64,000 nucleotides of DNA from Trichobilharzia szidati (Eukaryota; Platyhelminthes; Trematoda; Strigeidida; Schistosomatidae): the NCBI GenBank assembly GCA_944472155.2, contig OX235271.1, positions 103,615,256-103,679,255 of the forward strand, in the 5' to 3' direction. Shown in pieces: positions 39,901-54,600 of the stretch. The stretch's first letter is position 1; each line of letters begins with the position of its first letter. The notes under the pieces are model-generated. The model was not told the DNA's origin. It saw nothing but the letters and a program-made list of their open reading frames with translations, and searched no databases. Both the position numbers and the translations under genes were made by a program.

Positions 39901-42900
39901 ACTTGTTGACTATATTGGAAACTTCAGTATCATAACTGAATAAGGACTTGATGTGTGAAAATGTTTACTCCCCAGTGATGAAAGAATGTAAAGCGTTAGA
40001 TATTCTTACACTTAACTCATACACTGGAGCTAAATTTCACTATTTCTATTTATCCTACTAATAACACGAATCTTTTATTGCAAAATAAACTGCTCATACT
40101 AGTAGATTAGATATTTCTGACTGCAAAATAGTATAGACGATAAATTAATTTATACTTTTAATGATAATGCTTGCTGTCATCAATACAGATGCTGTTTAAT
40201 TGTAGCATAAATCGACTGACTTACCATTGAGTCTTCTTCAGTGAAAATTCCATCCATTGCAAAAAGTTTCGGACCATGCATATTTGTGCGTTTTGGTGAT
40301 GTCGATGATTCATTGGTGTTCACATTTGGATCATTTAAACAAACTTGATTTTTGCGTTTTTCTATTGTTAAACAAGATGCCTTCTGAGTTTCTTTGTCTG
40401 TTTCATGATCTGAATGTAATTGCAATATCACTTTGACCTATGAGTTTTGAAATAGAAAACACAAGTTAAATATTTTTTTTAAAATCAAAGTTTCAACGCA
40501 ATGTAGAATACTGCTTAAAAATTAATGCAGTCAAAATAAAATGTCTGTCACCTTTTCACATCAAAATCGGAGCAATCAGACGAGCGTATACATTGTAATT
40601 TCGTAATATTATATTATTTATTGATATTATTCCCTTGCGTTCCGAGTGGAATATAAGGCTTCAACAAAACATCTCCACTTTGTTCTGTTTTCTGCCGTCC
40701 TCTTCAGCTGAGTCCACGATTGACCAAACTCTCTCATCTGTCCCTCACACGATCTCCTCCATGTCACCCTAGGATGACCTACTCGTCGCTTCTTATTGGG
40801 ATTCCGCTCGAGGACCTGACGTGCGATGTCATTCGGCGGCCTCCTCAATGTATGCTCGATCCATCTCCACTTTCTCCTACATATTTGTTGAGCGATCGGC
40901 TCTCGCCTGTTGGTTTGTTCCCATAGTTTCTTGTTGCTTATTCTTTCTGGCCATTTGATCTTCAGTATGGGGTCAGCCAGCAAAGGAAAGCTGTTGGTAA
41001 AAGTCTGCAACCTGTTGGAAATCCTTTTCGTAATATAATCAGAATATGCTCATCACTATTTTATAAGTATTCATGGCATATAATAAGAGATGAGCGAGTG
41101 CATGTAATGCAAAGTCTTCTATTTACACGTAGAAGAGTGATACAGACACTTTCATTTTAACCAAGTAGCACACACCAGTCCAAAAAGGCTTCGGTTCGAA
41201 TCGTATCTCCACTAAGCTACTTTACTCTAGCAACTAACCAACCAAGGACCTATCTCCCAAAATATGCTGAAGAAAGAGTGGGGGTGGACTGATAGCAGAT
41301 CAAATCCTATCAGTCAAGTTTGCAATGTGGCCACCATGCTAGGTGGCTGGACACCATGGTGCGCTGTGAATTGTTGTTGTTATATGGTTGGAGGCAATCG
41401 GCATGAGTTCCATCAAGACTGTAGATACGCCTTGCAGACTGGTGAGTGCCGAGAAGCACAAAACCTAGGTCTAAGACTTCCTGTCGATTGCCTCCAACCA
41501 TCTGAAAGTGCACCATGATGTCCAGCCACCTGGCATGGTGGCCACATTGCAAACTTGACTGATTGAGTTCGATCTGCACCAAAAAAGGACTAGATACATG
41601 ACACTAGTTACAAACTAATGTCCCATCAAAGCAGTACGTCATTCGATGAAGTTTGACTCTATCTGCAACATTCATGGACTCCCGTCATATTCTTCCTTTC
41701 AAAGCAAATTAAGTCGTATGTTGAAGGCCATTCAAAAATGCACGTGAATACGGATTATTCTTCATGGATGCCTAAATAGGTGGTTAAAACAAATTACAAC
41801 TAAGTGAATTCGACGTACTGTGTCCCATTTAAAATTAGGTAGCTCACTGATTTAAGCAGGCTGCCGTCATATAACCTACCAAGATTTCCCTACTATGGTT
41901 ATTATACGCAGAAGCGTGACAAGTACTTTAATAAAATACTAGGTGAATATTTAACGTCCCAGTAAAAATTATACGTACGATGTAAAATAAACGAAAAAAA
42001 TTTCACGAAAAGCTTTGAAAAACTTCACTTTTCTCCACTCACTAATTTAATTAGCTGATATTCAAGTGAATCACTGAAGTAGAATCTATAAACACTACTA
42101 ATTAGGCTAAAAGTTAAATTCATTAGGTAAATGTTTTTTTTTCTTAAATTTTTTAAAGAAAGGATTCAACTAAATCAACAAAAATTAATTATAATCATTA
42201 GCTACTGTAATATAAGATTTTAAAGCAATCGATATTTTCAATCATTTCTGATGATTAGTCCAATGTTTCAATTTTTCATCAAAATACTCCTAAGATTTAT
42301 TCAAATTCGAGGTTCATTTGAAATAGGGCAATATAATTATAATATTGGTCGAATCCACCCAGGAAACCGAAAGTTTCACTTACTTTTCCAACTCTATTAT
42401 TGATTACAGTACTGTTGGAACCATTTCGACCCCATTTTAGAAGAGTTGGTGGCATTGGTGGTGGATGATGATGTACAGCTTCTGAAAAGCTTGTTACACA
42501 TTTTGAATGTTGATTATGACGATATGACTGGGAATTGATGTATCCAGTCAGATGACTTATATCACAGGCATCATTATGCGATGATTTACGCTTTCGTTTT
42601 GAATTACTTGTAATTGTAAGTTTTTGACCAGCTCTGTTGACAGGGGAAGAGAAGAAAAAAGATACACAATCATAAATTGGTGATGCACAATCTTCTATTC
42701 ATATTCACAAGGTGACTTTGATGTTTCTTGGAGTAAGTGCTTTAAGTTAGAGATTATAAAATGGTAGTTTCAGCAAATTTCGATCAATGTAAGTTTCCGC
42801 TGTGCGTCAGTGGTTGAGGGGTAGAATGATCACCAACCACAGAGAAGGTTCAGAGACCAATGCCTGGCCAACGCATCCCCAAACGCTGGCTAGTTTACTA

Positions 42901-45900
42901 GACAACATTAAGCTCGGAAGGCGGAGAAGGTTGAGTGTGCAGCTACTAGCAACACCACAGCCCCTGAAACTACAAAACTTCATGTCCAAGACCCTATATT
43001 CCTCTTGGAAAGCAAAGAATGAAGAGAGTTTCTGACAGTCTAACTTAAGATCGTGAATTTCAGCTACATTTGAAATGATCTATCTGGTAGATAGTCAGTA
43101 ACATGTAACATATCCTGAAGTCTTAACATTGGATGTTTCTTTAGAGATCTATCTTCATTAAATCATGTAGCTTTTTACTTCTTGTATACATCATATCAAC
43201 TGATTAGTTATTAGGCATATTCCATGAACATCAATGTGGGTATTTTACCTACTATTTAGCTGTCAAAGATGTATAGAATGCTTGGTTGTATTACACTCAT
43301 ACAGTCTATAGACTCACTAATAATGAATGGTCACACTGTTTGAAATTCAGTCTTACAAAGGCTGCTGACTTGTCTACGTCATTGGGTCAACAGAAGGTAA
43401 TCGTATTTCCTTCACTACAGGTCAAACTGTCTAATTTAATTTATTAACGTCACTAGTATACAATAGTGAGAAATATCCAGAACATTTCTAAATGTTTCTT
43501 TTGATGTAAGGTAAGATATCATTTAGGTTTCTCAATTTTTAGTCTGGACTAGATCTCTGCTGTTTCTTTCAAATTTTAGATTTCACTTTATCATCTTGTA
43601 TAATAGGTATACAGTAAATTTACTGTTTATCATCTTGTAGTTTTTGAAAGCCAACTGCAAAAACGGAGGAGACTATATTGTCAGTAAAATTAAAAATTCA
43701 AATTATTTTTCAAATTGATAAGTCAATACATCAAAAAATAAAACAGACAGATTTTGTTTTAGAAGCCGGTGATTAGTGAAAAAATTAAGTCAAGATTTTT
43801 GATTGCTTTGAGATGGCTGGTAGTGGATCACACATTTCAAATTCGCATTGTGATGTAGACTAATTGATGAACACTTCTGGAAACAACTAATTCAGTGTTT
43901 TGTAGTAGCACACCCCGTCAAAACAAGCCCATCGCTACTGAACCTTGAAAGCACTGAAAATATAATCTCATTATCCACTAGAATCGAAGACGTATGACAC
44001 GAAGGGGTGGAAGTCTTTGGGAAGCCAGTCAACTGATGCGTCTTCTTTCGATTAACACAAAAATAAGCATGAAAACATGGAATTTTCATCCGATTTTTGA
44101 AGCTAGAATGGTCGCTGAGATTGCAAAAGAAATCAGAAGATATGCTACCGAAGCGCCAGAAATCTGTGAGAGTAGATGGAATGGAAGTGGACTCTCCATA
44201 TTGTTAACTGGAGAGTCAGCACTCTACTCCAGTCATCCAGATTCAGGTCAAAGGAAAGAAATTTACAGTTATAGAATGCTAAGCACCAACAAGAGAAAGA
44301 AAGACAGATAACTGCAATGGAAAAAAACTCTGATGGTAACACCAAAATTCTAACGGCAATGACACACAGGGCGCCAACAACACAGCAAAAGAACACATAA
44401 CGTGTCCAGATGCTTTCAAAGAAATGAATGAAAACAGAGAAATCTCCGCAGAATTCTGTGACTTCAACAATTTGGTAACTTGAGGCAACGTTTATAAGCA
44501 CAAGGTAACATAGTTTTCATCAGACGGAAACATCGAAAATCAGATATACTTCATTTCAACCTCAAGAAAGTGGAGACTCAGCCTGCTTCACACAGTTGAG
44601 AAGGGGATCAGTTGTAGATTCAGATAACTATCTAGTTTTAGGTACTTTCAAGATAAAGTTAGAAGTCTTCACGGAATCCGGGAGTAGGTCACAAATCAAC
44701 TCCGATGCTCAGAAACTCAAGGATGAAACCACAAAGGTCACACTCACCCTATAATCCACACGAAACGAGAGGACTCAACAATAATGTTTAATGTACACGA
44801 ATGTCTTCTTAATCGATAAAGTAAATCCTCCAAAATGTAGGTCATACGTTATCTAGCTTTTGCATGATAAGACAAAGTAGCGACTAAAATATTTCAAAAG
44901 CTTCAAGTGTTGGTTTGTAGGGAGTTGATTGGTTACAGGATTTCCATCATGAGCTGACATTAGTTAGAGAACATTTGGAAAACCTGGGACTACTGGACAT
45001 CTGATTCGTCCTAGTTTGAGACTCTTCATCAGCACGATCCCACCGGGATTCGAACTCAGGGCCTTCTGGTTACAAGGCGAGCTCTTATACCATTAAGCCA
45101 CTGGGACACGATCCAATGGCCTATCCATGAATTCTAACTTCTGCCAATTCACGACATAGCGCGACCCCTAGCCAATGTCTTCGGCGAGTATTTGTCCTCA
45201 AACCCGACCTGCGTGCCCTACTGGTCACGACTTCTCACTAGAACCCCAGGCAACTACCTACCTGAATATGGCAAGTCACTAGTGAGCGCCTCATTGATAT
45301 TCAAGTGTTGGTTTGTAGGGATCTGATTGGTTACAGGATTTCAAAAGCTGTTTGTTAGGTGTCAAGCAAAATGATTTTGATTTGTATTATCGCCTAGTCA
45401 GTAGGGTTTGATTGTTAAACATCTTCTTTAGCTTTAATAAACCTGCTGTTCTGTCATATGGGAGGAGAATAAGTTGTAAACACGACGCCAGTGTTTTCAT
45501 CAATTCAATTTTAAGAATTAATTATTCAGTCAGTTATAATGTTTAAAGAGCAATGAGATGAGGATTTTAAGCTATTGATTTTTAAAGTAATCCATCAAAC
45601 CACGTTCAGTGTTCTTCTGAAAATTTAAAAGGGAAGAGAAATATGTAGATTATAGTTTCATGGAAGGCAATAGTTAGCAGTCATAAGATTAGAATATTAG
45701 TAGATTTTTTTTACTTGATTTCAGCCATGTTACTCAGTATCGTTTAAGGGATCAATTTTATGCATATTTGATGAGAATGAATATTGCGCTGCTTTCCAAC
45801 TAGCTGCTTTCTCGTTTCTGATTGTTTTGCAAATGTTGTATATTGGAAACCAGTCAGTTAGTCAGTCTGCCACCCTGAACTTCATCAGAATGAATGCACT

Positions 45901-48900
45901 CTTAAAATATACAGCACACTTCGATTCTCTGTATTTTTATATTATTATTGTATCCTTTAATTCCTACAGGAACATAGGGCTTCAGCCGTGCGTCTCCATT
46001 GCGTTCTGTTCTCTGCTGGAGTCTTCACCTGGCTCCATGTCTGCTCACACGTTTTCATCTCCTCTTCACATGACCTCCTCCAAGTCACCCTTGCACTGAC
46101 GACCAACTCGCTGCTTCCCTTTCGGGTTCCACCCGAGCAATGGCTTGTCTAGTGATGTCACTTGATGGTTTCCTCAGAGTATGGCCAGCCAATCCATCTC
46201 CATTTCTACCTGCATATTTGTTTCACAATCGGTTCCTGCTGTGTTGGTTCGCTCATTGCCAGAGATCTCTGTTGCTGATATTTTCTGGCCGGCCATCTGA
46301 TCTTGAGTATTGAGCAAAGACAACTGTTAATGAAGGTCTGTAGTTTGTTTGAGATGCTGTTTATGACGTGCTGGCCAAGTCTCTGATCCGTATAGTAGCA
46401 CTGTCTGACTTCACAATGGAGTTGAAAATCCGGATGTTATTTTTGATGCTGAGCAGTGCTGTTGACCTCCACACAGACTTGAGAGTAGTGAAAGCTTGTC
46501 TTGCTTTTCCGATTCTTGCTTTGATATCCTCGTCAGTTCCGCCCGCCTGTAGTTGAAAAGATGCTTCCCAGGAAGCTGGTAAAAGAGGTTGTTTCTTTCA
46601 GGTTCCTCCCATTTATGCTGATTGTTGTCAGTTGTTGTTGTTGCTGTTGGTGGTGTTGCCCAGGAATTTTCATCACCTCTGTTTTCTCTATTTTCAGCTG
46701 AAGTCCCTCCTATCTTTGATGCTTCTTATGCCAACTTGTTGCTCTTCGCTTGCATATCTTCCAGTTTGTGGGAAATCAGACATATATCATCGGCGAAGTC
46801 CAGATCCTCCAAGTTCTTTGTGTGTGTCCATTTTATGCCTGTTTCCTCAGCGTTGTCTTACTCCTGTCCTCACTTCGAAGGGTTCCGTGAGTTTCCCGTT
46901 GTGGATTACTTGGCATGTAGCATTGTCGTACAGCTGTTGGATGAGATGTATAACTGTCGGTGGCACCCCGTAGTAAGTAAGTTGGTTGAAATAAATACAA
47001 TCCAAAACCTCCTATTAAGGTATTTCAATTTCAAACAGTCTTTAGAGGAATGTGTTATACAGATCAGTTAAGGTTTTGCAGTTAGATTGCCTTCCGTTTA
47101 GAAGCAACTACTATGGTTTTGGTTCCTGTTTTGTTAATTTTTCTGTTTGGAATAAGGTTTTCAAGCTGAAATACTGTATATGTATATTCCGACAGCAACT
47201 GAATTAGTCTGTTACTGATGTGAGGCTGTAAATCAAGGATAATCATAAATAAGTTGAATACTGGATGTTAACGAGTACTGGAGTTAAAATCAAACTTCTG
47301 TTTGATTTCAGTCAACTTTTGAAACGGTCAAAAACCTACATAGCTGGGACATGAAACTTACTTTAATCTAGATTCCTCGTTTTCTGGTAAGCCTAAAGGC
47401 TTTCGTGTATGTGTATCATTCAGCACTGTTACTGGTATTACTAATTTACTACTAAAAATGGCTTAAATGCATGTATAATCCGGCTGATGATAACCTATAA
47501 GGTTACCTGGTCCTCAGTTCACGGGATGTACCATTAGCTTTTCCATTGTTGGATTTTGTGGATGAGACTATTTCTATCACAAATTGATACCATTTAAAAA
47601 CACCCATTAAAAGTTAGAGAGACGTTTGTAGCGTATTCGTCTTAGTTTGGAACTCTTCAGGAGTAAAATATCGAAATTCTACCGTAGACTAAATCTAGGA
47701 TGTTTAGATTTCCAAACAAGCTTGTTGACTATTTAGTTGCTAAGTAAGAATCCAGTAACTTGTAGTCCACTTTACACGGAACTAAAGTGAACCTAAGTCC
47801 AAAGTACATAGACCACACAATTAACTAAATATCTAGACCGCCTGAGAATGCTTTAAATGTTCTAAATTTTTTTTGAATGGGTACACGCATCCGATCAGGC
47901 TTAGACGCTATTCTGAGCTTCTCCTTTTTTATGCTGGTAATAAGCACATCCTCAGAATCCGTAGTTTCACCTATACTAGCCAGATATGTTCTCAACTCTT
48001 TTACCTAAATAACTTAACCATTTTATTCTATTAAAAAATATGTTGCTTATCAAAGGACATTTCTAAATAACTGAGTGTTTTTGACTCGTGTTTTGTTATC
48101 ATTACTTGCAGGTCAGGCAGTGTATTGATTAATAATAATAATTTGCTTTATTCCAAAACAGTACTTGTGATACAGAATGGAATTCTCAGCATTTTTACTA
48201 CAGTATTGCATCCAGTTAGTACATTATCAATAAATGAAATTCTACATAGATTAAGGAAATCTCAGTTCATTATGACAACAACATATTGGCATGTCGGTAG
48301 CAAAGCCAAAGTTGAACAGTGTTTGAAGGTGTTAGAAAAGTAGGTGCTATCATATTTACTGGCGTTAGCGGAAGAAAGAAACAAAGCAGCACATAACGAA
48401 ATAAAAGAGAAAAGGAAAAGAAAGAAAACGTTGTACCTATAAATGATATGAGTTGGAAAGACGAGATCCAGTTGTTCTACTGACTATTTAATAAGTAATA
48501 GGTATCACGCCTAATGCTTTCTTTATCGCACAGAACACGAGCTAAGTAGGGTATGGTTGAGTTTTTGTACTTGCTAGTGCGAGCATATAGTTTTCTATAT
48601 AGGCTTCTGGTTTTGCTTGATGAGATGCAAGGGGAGAGTTGTGAATGAAGAGGGTGGTGTGAGTTAGACAGAATGGATTTAGCCCATTTTTCACATGAGT
48701 CCATGTGCCTGTCAACCAGAATATTAACAAGCTGGCACGTTGCTTACCCTGCTGACAACCTTTAACATCCTGCGTAATATGTTATAGTCTTTCTTCAGTA
48801 GCCCGGGAAAAACTAAGGGGGAACAATAGAGAATAATAGGCAGTAATTGGGCATACTGAATTTAGTACGGTTGATATAGTGCAGAATATCACCAACACAA

Positions 48901-51536
48901 GAAGCACTCTACATTCTCATGAATTTATTCATTCAATAATAATAATAACAGGATGGTTCATCAGTAAACTTCAAAAAAGATCTTTTCAATAAATACACCT
49001 GTACTGATGTGACTTATTTTGTTACTTTACCAGAACGTTCCAATTTCGTTTATTTCTGGTTTCTGTTTTTTTCTCAAGAAAATGTCTCATTGAGAGAAAC
49101 GCAGAAATCGCGAAAGGTATCCCCAGTCAATTTTTAGTTTCACAAACTGGCAAATATTTATTTGTTTTCTCCCGAGAAGCGCTTATTTCTCTAGGCTGTA
49201 GGAAAAGCGTTAATACCCAATGCATTATGAAAGTAAAATACCGCTAACATATTTATGCATATATATATTTATATATATATATAAGTGTTTTCCTCTCTCT
49301 CACCCAATTATTTATTCATTATCTGTCATATGCATATTGCTCATATTGTTTTCGCTTACGTGGAACTAAATAATGAATACTGTCATGGCATAGAGAATAT
49401 TAGGGGAAATAGGTGGGAAACAGCTTAGGTTATTTACTAACTGCTAGTATATACATTGATCAGAAATCTGCCAATAACAGTCATAAAAATGAATATTTTA
49501 TTGGTGATTTTAACTGTGTATTTAAAAAAAAATTTTACGGGGGATTATCGAACAATCTGCATTTTATAAGCTGTTCTACTCATGACTGGATGACTACAAA
49601 CCAACACGCGGTGTTTTAGCACATAAACATTTTACGCTAAAAACAAATAAGCGCATTAGAAATAAATTTTGATCCGCTATGTTTCATTTGGTTTTATGAG
49701 ATGTAAATTCAGTATACGCTTCGTTTCAAACTAGTAGTTCCAACAGTTATCATTCTAGGTGAACAAAAATTGAAGTACCTTTAATTTAACAAATGAATAT
49801 CAAATTATATGCCTGAAGAAGTATGTGTAGTATGCTAAATCAATTTAATATGAAGAACTGATAGCTGGAATTGAAAAGGAATTAAGTCACCACAGAATTT
49901 AAAATAGTGATCTCTAGGCCATCGATCGGTTGCTGTTGAAAAAGGAGTCATAAAAGGTAGTTGTTTACAAGTTCTTAATGTCGACTCACTTACGGCAATG
50001 TCTTTTTTGGATTGAATGCAACCGCAATCCAATTAAATCAGCTACAGTGAATGCTTTTGAAGTTAATGGGTTTAAAACTCAAATGTTTCCGTAAGAGGTG
50101 TCTATTTAGATGAGCTATAGGCTAATATGCAAAACTTGGTCAGCTCGACAGATTGTATACTCTGCCTGCCTTCAAAATCACGATTTTTTTTATAGAAATC
50201 AAAGAAGCTCAATAAATCAGTGAGTGAATTTTACCGTTTCTGTTTGAAAAGTACTTACGAAGCTACACATCTTCAAAAAACCTTTTAGATACTCAAGTGT
50301 TGGTTTTCGAGGATTCGATTGGCTATAAAATTTCATCATGAGCTGAAATAAGCTAGAGAACCATGAGAAAACCTAGGAGTGATGGACAGCTGTTTTGTCG
50401 GCCTAGTTTGGGACTCTTCATCAGTAGGCAACCACCGCCACGATTCGAAGCCAGGACCTTCCGGTTGCCCCACTGGTCACAACTTCTCACTAGAACCCAT
50501 GCAACTACCTACTTGAATAGGGACAGTCGGTGATCGTGTTTGATGACAAATACTCGCCGAAGACATTAGCTAGTGGTCGCGCTATAACATGAACCGGTAG
50601 AAGTTGAAATTCGTGGGTCATCAGATGGGGTTTCAGTGGCTCAATGGTCTATGAGCTGGCCTTGTAACTAGAAGATCCCAGGTTCGTACTGATGAAGGAT
50701 CACAAACTAGGGCGAAACAGCTGTCCAGTAATCACTGCAGGTTTTTCAATGGTTCTATAATCAATGTCAGATCATGATGAAATTCTGAAACCCTTTAGTC
50801 CTAAAATTTAACAGAAAATCTTCTTAGAAAATCCCTCCTGAAAGATCTGACCACAATATTTATACTTTTTTGGATGTTTCAACTAACTTTTTAATTATTA
50901 TTCTTTTCTCTCCTAGGGTGTATATCATTACTTTAACATCTGTATATCATATGTTGACCTGATCCTTAATCTCTAATCCTGTGCTTCTGTTTGTGGTTTT
51001 GTGATGATATTGATAATGCGTCGTTTCACGATGTGATTTTGTTTGATAGAATGAAGGTCGTTCTGACCATGGGCTCTCTACGGGAAGTATTGCTGTGTGG
51101 TTCTTGTGAACAGTATTTGATCCCACCTTGTTGGGAATATTCTACTTGATTTCAAGTACTTCTTTTATAATTAGAAAATAACATTGACTGTACAGCTACC
51201 TAACAGCACTGTTGAGGTAATTTTGAGTTCTGGATGTTAATATTGTTGAACAGAACCACAGATTTATCGTTAGAGCGGTTCTCGACTGAACCTGTCTCAA
51301 GGAAGTTTTGTCATCTATACTATAGGACGCAGAGATCGGCTTCCAACGCTCAGACCACAACAAGTAAGTTTTGTTCGTGAAAGCAATTTATTATTATTCT
51401 ATGTGTGGAATGTAATTTTCATAAGATATCATGAATATACTGTATCCACTGAAGTATTGCTGAAATTTGTTCAATGCCGAGTTAAAACATTTGAACTCCA
51501 GATTCAATATGCACACGCTAATGAATGTTCGTAATT

Positions 51537-51609
<73 letters not shown>

Positions 51610-54600
51610 GTATTTTCAATTAAAATAACAGTCTGGACGACAAGACAGTAAGTATAGTCGATTTTATAACTAACCATTCTCTCAGTAATCCAACATTCTA
51701 CTTGCTGTTGTTATATATCAATACATTTTTCTTCTTCAGACAAGTATATAGGAAATGGTGAATCATGCGACTACATTTAACTGACATTTATTTATTCCCA
51801 TAAAATATGATTGACAAATGGACAGGAATTATACTCTGCACTGCATATATTTACTTATTAGAATTTATTTCTCTATACTAATTAGTGCATTCAGTTTTTA
51901 TTACAATTTATTTCGTTTTTAAGTAGTAAGTTGGTAAGATGAAATAAAAGAAAATCCAATTTACTGTTAGTCAGATAATGATTACATGGATGATAAAAAT
52001 AATAAGGCAGATATATTGGGTGACTCAGTGATTACTACTACTTCTAATAGTAATAAACATGTTATTGTAGTGTTATTGTGTTCAGAGCCTTTCTTAAGCT
52101 TCAGTTAACTTATAAGTTTTAATTTTATAGAATATAGTAAGCTGATAAACACACAGTAATAAATTAAAGAATCACTTGAGAAAAACAATTAACTATTGCA
52201 CTTGTATCCAACTAATGATTACTTACCAGATAAACTAGTGTCACTCTCAGTGTAAAGTAAATGTTCAACCTTAGATTTTAAGAGTTGAAAATATTTCACT
52301 AATATACACAATGTGGGTTGTTTCTTCCTGCATGAAAGTGAAAGAATTAACAGACTCACTGTGTACAATGCGCTTAGTATTTTCAAAAATTAGTTTGTAA
52401 GGATTCTATTTGTTTCAGGTTAGACCACGAATTGATATCAGTTAGAGAAACACTGAGAACCATGTGGTACTGGACAGCTGTTTCATCCTGGTTTGGGTCT
52501 CATCGGCAGTACGCACCAACTGGGTCTCGAACTCAGGTCCTTCTGGTTACACGTCAAGCTCGTTTACCATTCAGCCACTGGGAGCCAATTTAATGGCCCG
52601 TGAATTCCAACTTCTACCAATTCTTGATTTCAGTGCGATCACCAGCCAATGTCATCGGCGAGCATTCGCCTTCACTAATGACTAGATGGGCTCTCACTGG
52701 AACTTCAGGCAACTTCGTCCTATAGCCAGTCACTAGCGAGTATCAGATTAATTTTCAAGAATTAGTTTGTAGGGATTCTATTTGTTTCACGAATTAGCAG
52801 AAGTTAGAATTCATGGACTAAAGAATTAGCCCACAATCGATGAATGGTATACGAGCTTGACTTGTAACCGGAAGGTTCGCTGTAGGATGAAATAGCTGTC
52901 CAGTACCCCATGCTTCTCAATGATTATCTAACTGATATCAATCCGTGATCTAACACTTCGTACTTACAAGGTGAATATGAGTAAAATCTCTTATCTTGCA
53001 AGTTTTATGCTTCTTCAGTCACACCAAACCTTTCTCTCAGCGTCTCAGAGGTGACTAAATACACCGACGTGATTTTACCCCTTAAAATACGCTGACAATC
53101 ATACATATCCCAGCCAACACGCATCTGGAAATTTTAGACAGTGGAAAGTGGTACACAAAAATCCTTTCCGAATCTAAATTTTGCATTCTCTAGCCTTTTT
53201 TTAGCACAGTTTATCTGTGACCTTAAAGGAATGACATGGAGTCCTATTCATTTTCGAATTTAGATGTTTTACCATAGAACTCGTGATATCACGACCAATC
53301 GTGTAGAAGACTAAACTAGATATAATAACTGGTGATTATTAAACCACAATAAGTACAAATTCTCAATCTTAAGAGCTGTCAGAAGAAACCTTTCTATGTA
53401 CTTTGGGCATATAGGAGCCCAGAATATTCACCAAATCAGGATTAGTATACAGACTTATTTTCATAGGGGAATTATCTTTCTAATCTCAGAGTTGGAGTGA
53501 AAATACCTAACTTTCATAAAGTGGTTTACTATTAGTATCGTCAGTATGAAGTCATTACTATCATTCGTTGTGTTTACCTAAGATTATGAAAGAAAATCGT
53601 ACATGATACAGCTGATGAAATTATTGTAAAATGACGCTGTCAGGTTACTGGTGTATTATTAGCACTTAAAAGTTTTTTAATATTAGATTAACACTGACAC
53701 TGTCTAGAATCCATGTTTCCATTTTTTGTTATTACTACATATGATTTCAATTTACCGCAGTGTTAACCTTGTCAACAAAATCTGCATAAGCCCACCTCAT
53801 TAGTTTACTGGGTTTCTATTTTCTTGAACGAAACAATGAGATTACTAAAATTATAGGTTTGATCATGAGCTGACATCAGTTAGAGATCCATCAGTAAACC
53901 AGAAAGCACTGTACAGGCTATTTCCTTCTAGTCTTTGACGCGTCGTCCGCACTCAGTCACCGAGGGCCGAACTCAGGACCTCCTAATTACAAGGCGAGCT
54001 TGCAGAACATTCAGACTCTGAATTTGCTACCTCAGATAAGATAACGGTTACTCGCCTATGACACTAACTAACTGTTCCGCTGTTTACATATATGTATCGC
54101 AAACTGACAGAAGTTGTAATGCATAGGTCTTTGGGTCGCATCGCAGTGTTCGAAGGATCTACGACCCCACATCGCAATCGGAAGGTCATGGGTTCGAAAC
54201 CCGATGATTGTGTACCGCTGAAGGGACCCAAACCAGGACAAGACAGCTATCCAGTACTCCTTGGTTTTCCAGTGGTTCTCAAAGTGATGACAACTCGTGA
54301 TTAAACATGTAAACAATCAAATCCCTGCAAGTCATCACTTGATGATTACTCAAATTTATCGAATCTCATCTACTGATAGCTAAAGAGAAGAGACAAAATA
54401 TCACTGAATAGAGGATGTATGCACAAACCAACAACTCGCTTATTAATATAACACTTTTTCATGTTTTCTCTTTTACCCATGCTAAACGAGACATGAAGAG
54501 GAACATCAATTCACGCCAGGTATTCAGTTTTACCTCCAATGTATACTTAACGCACGAATAAATCTAGACACACAGTAGACAACTGGAGGGAAAAAGAGAT

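Larger units (their letters stand above)
40438..42383 (-). other. Intron 2 (1.9 kb)
   Basis: Holds the RTE 3' end (40604-41028) and a family C element (41272-41637). 41640-42383 is AT-rich with nothing recognised. Branch and acceptor side lie close to the RTE tail, leaving about 165 bp between them. Confidence 0.8.

Noticed and set aside
46622..47071. Plus-strand open frames rich in Leu, Val and Ser
   Set aside because: They are antisense readings of the minus-strand RTE copy; their leucine and valine runs come from its CAA/CAG run.
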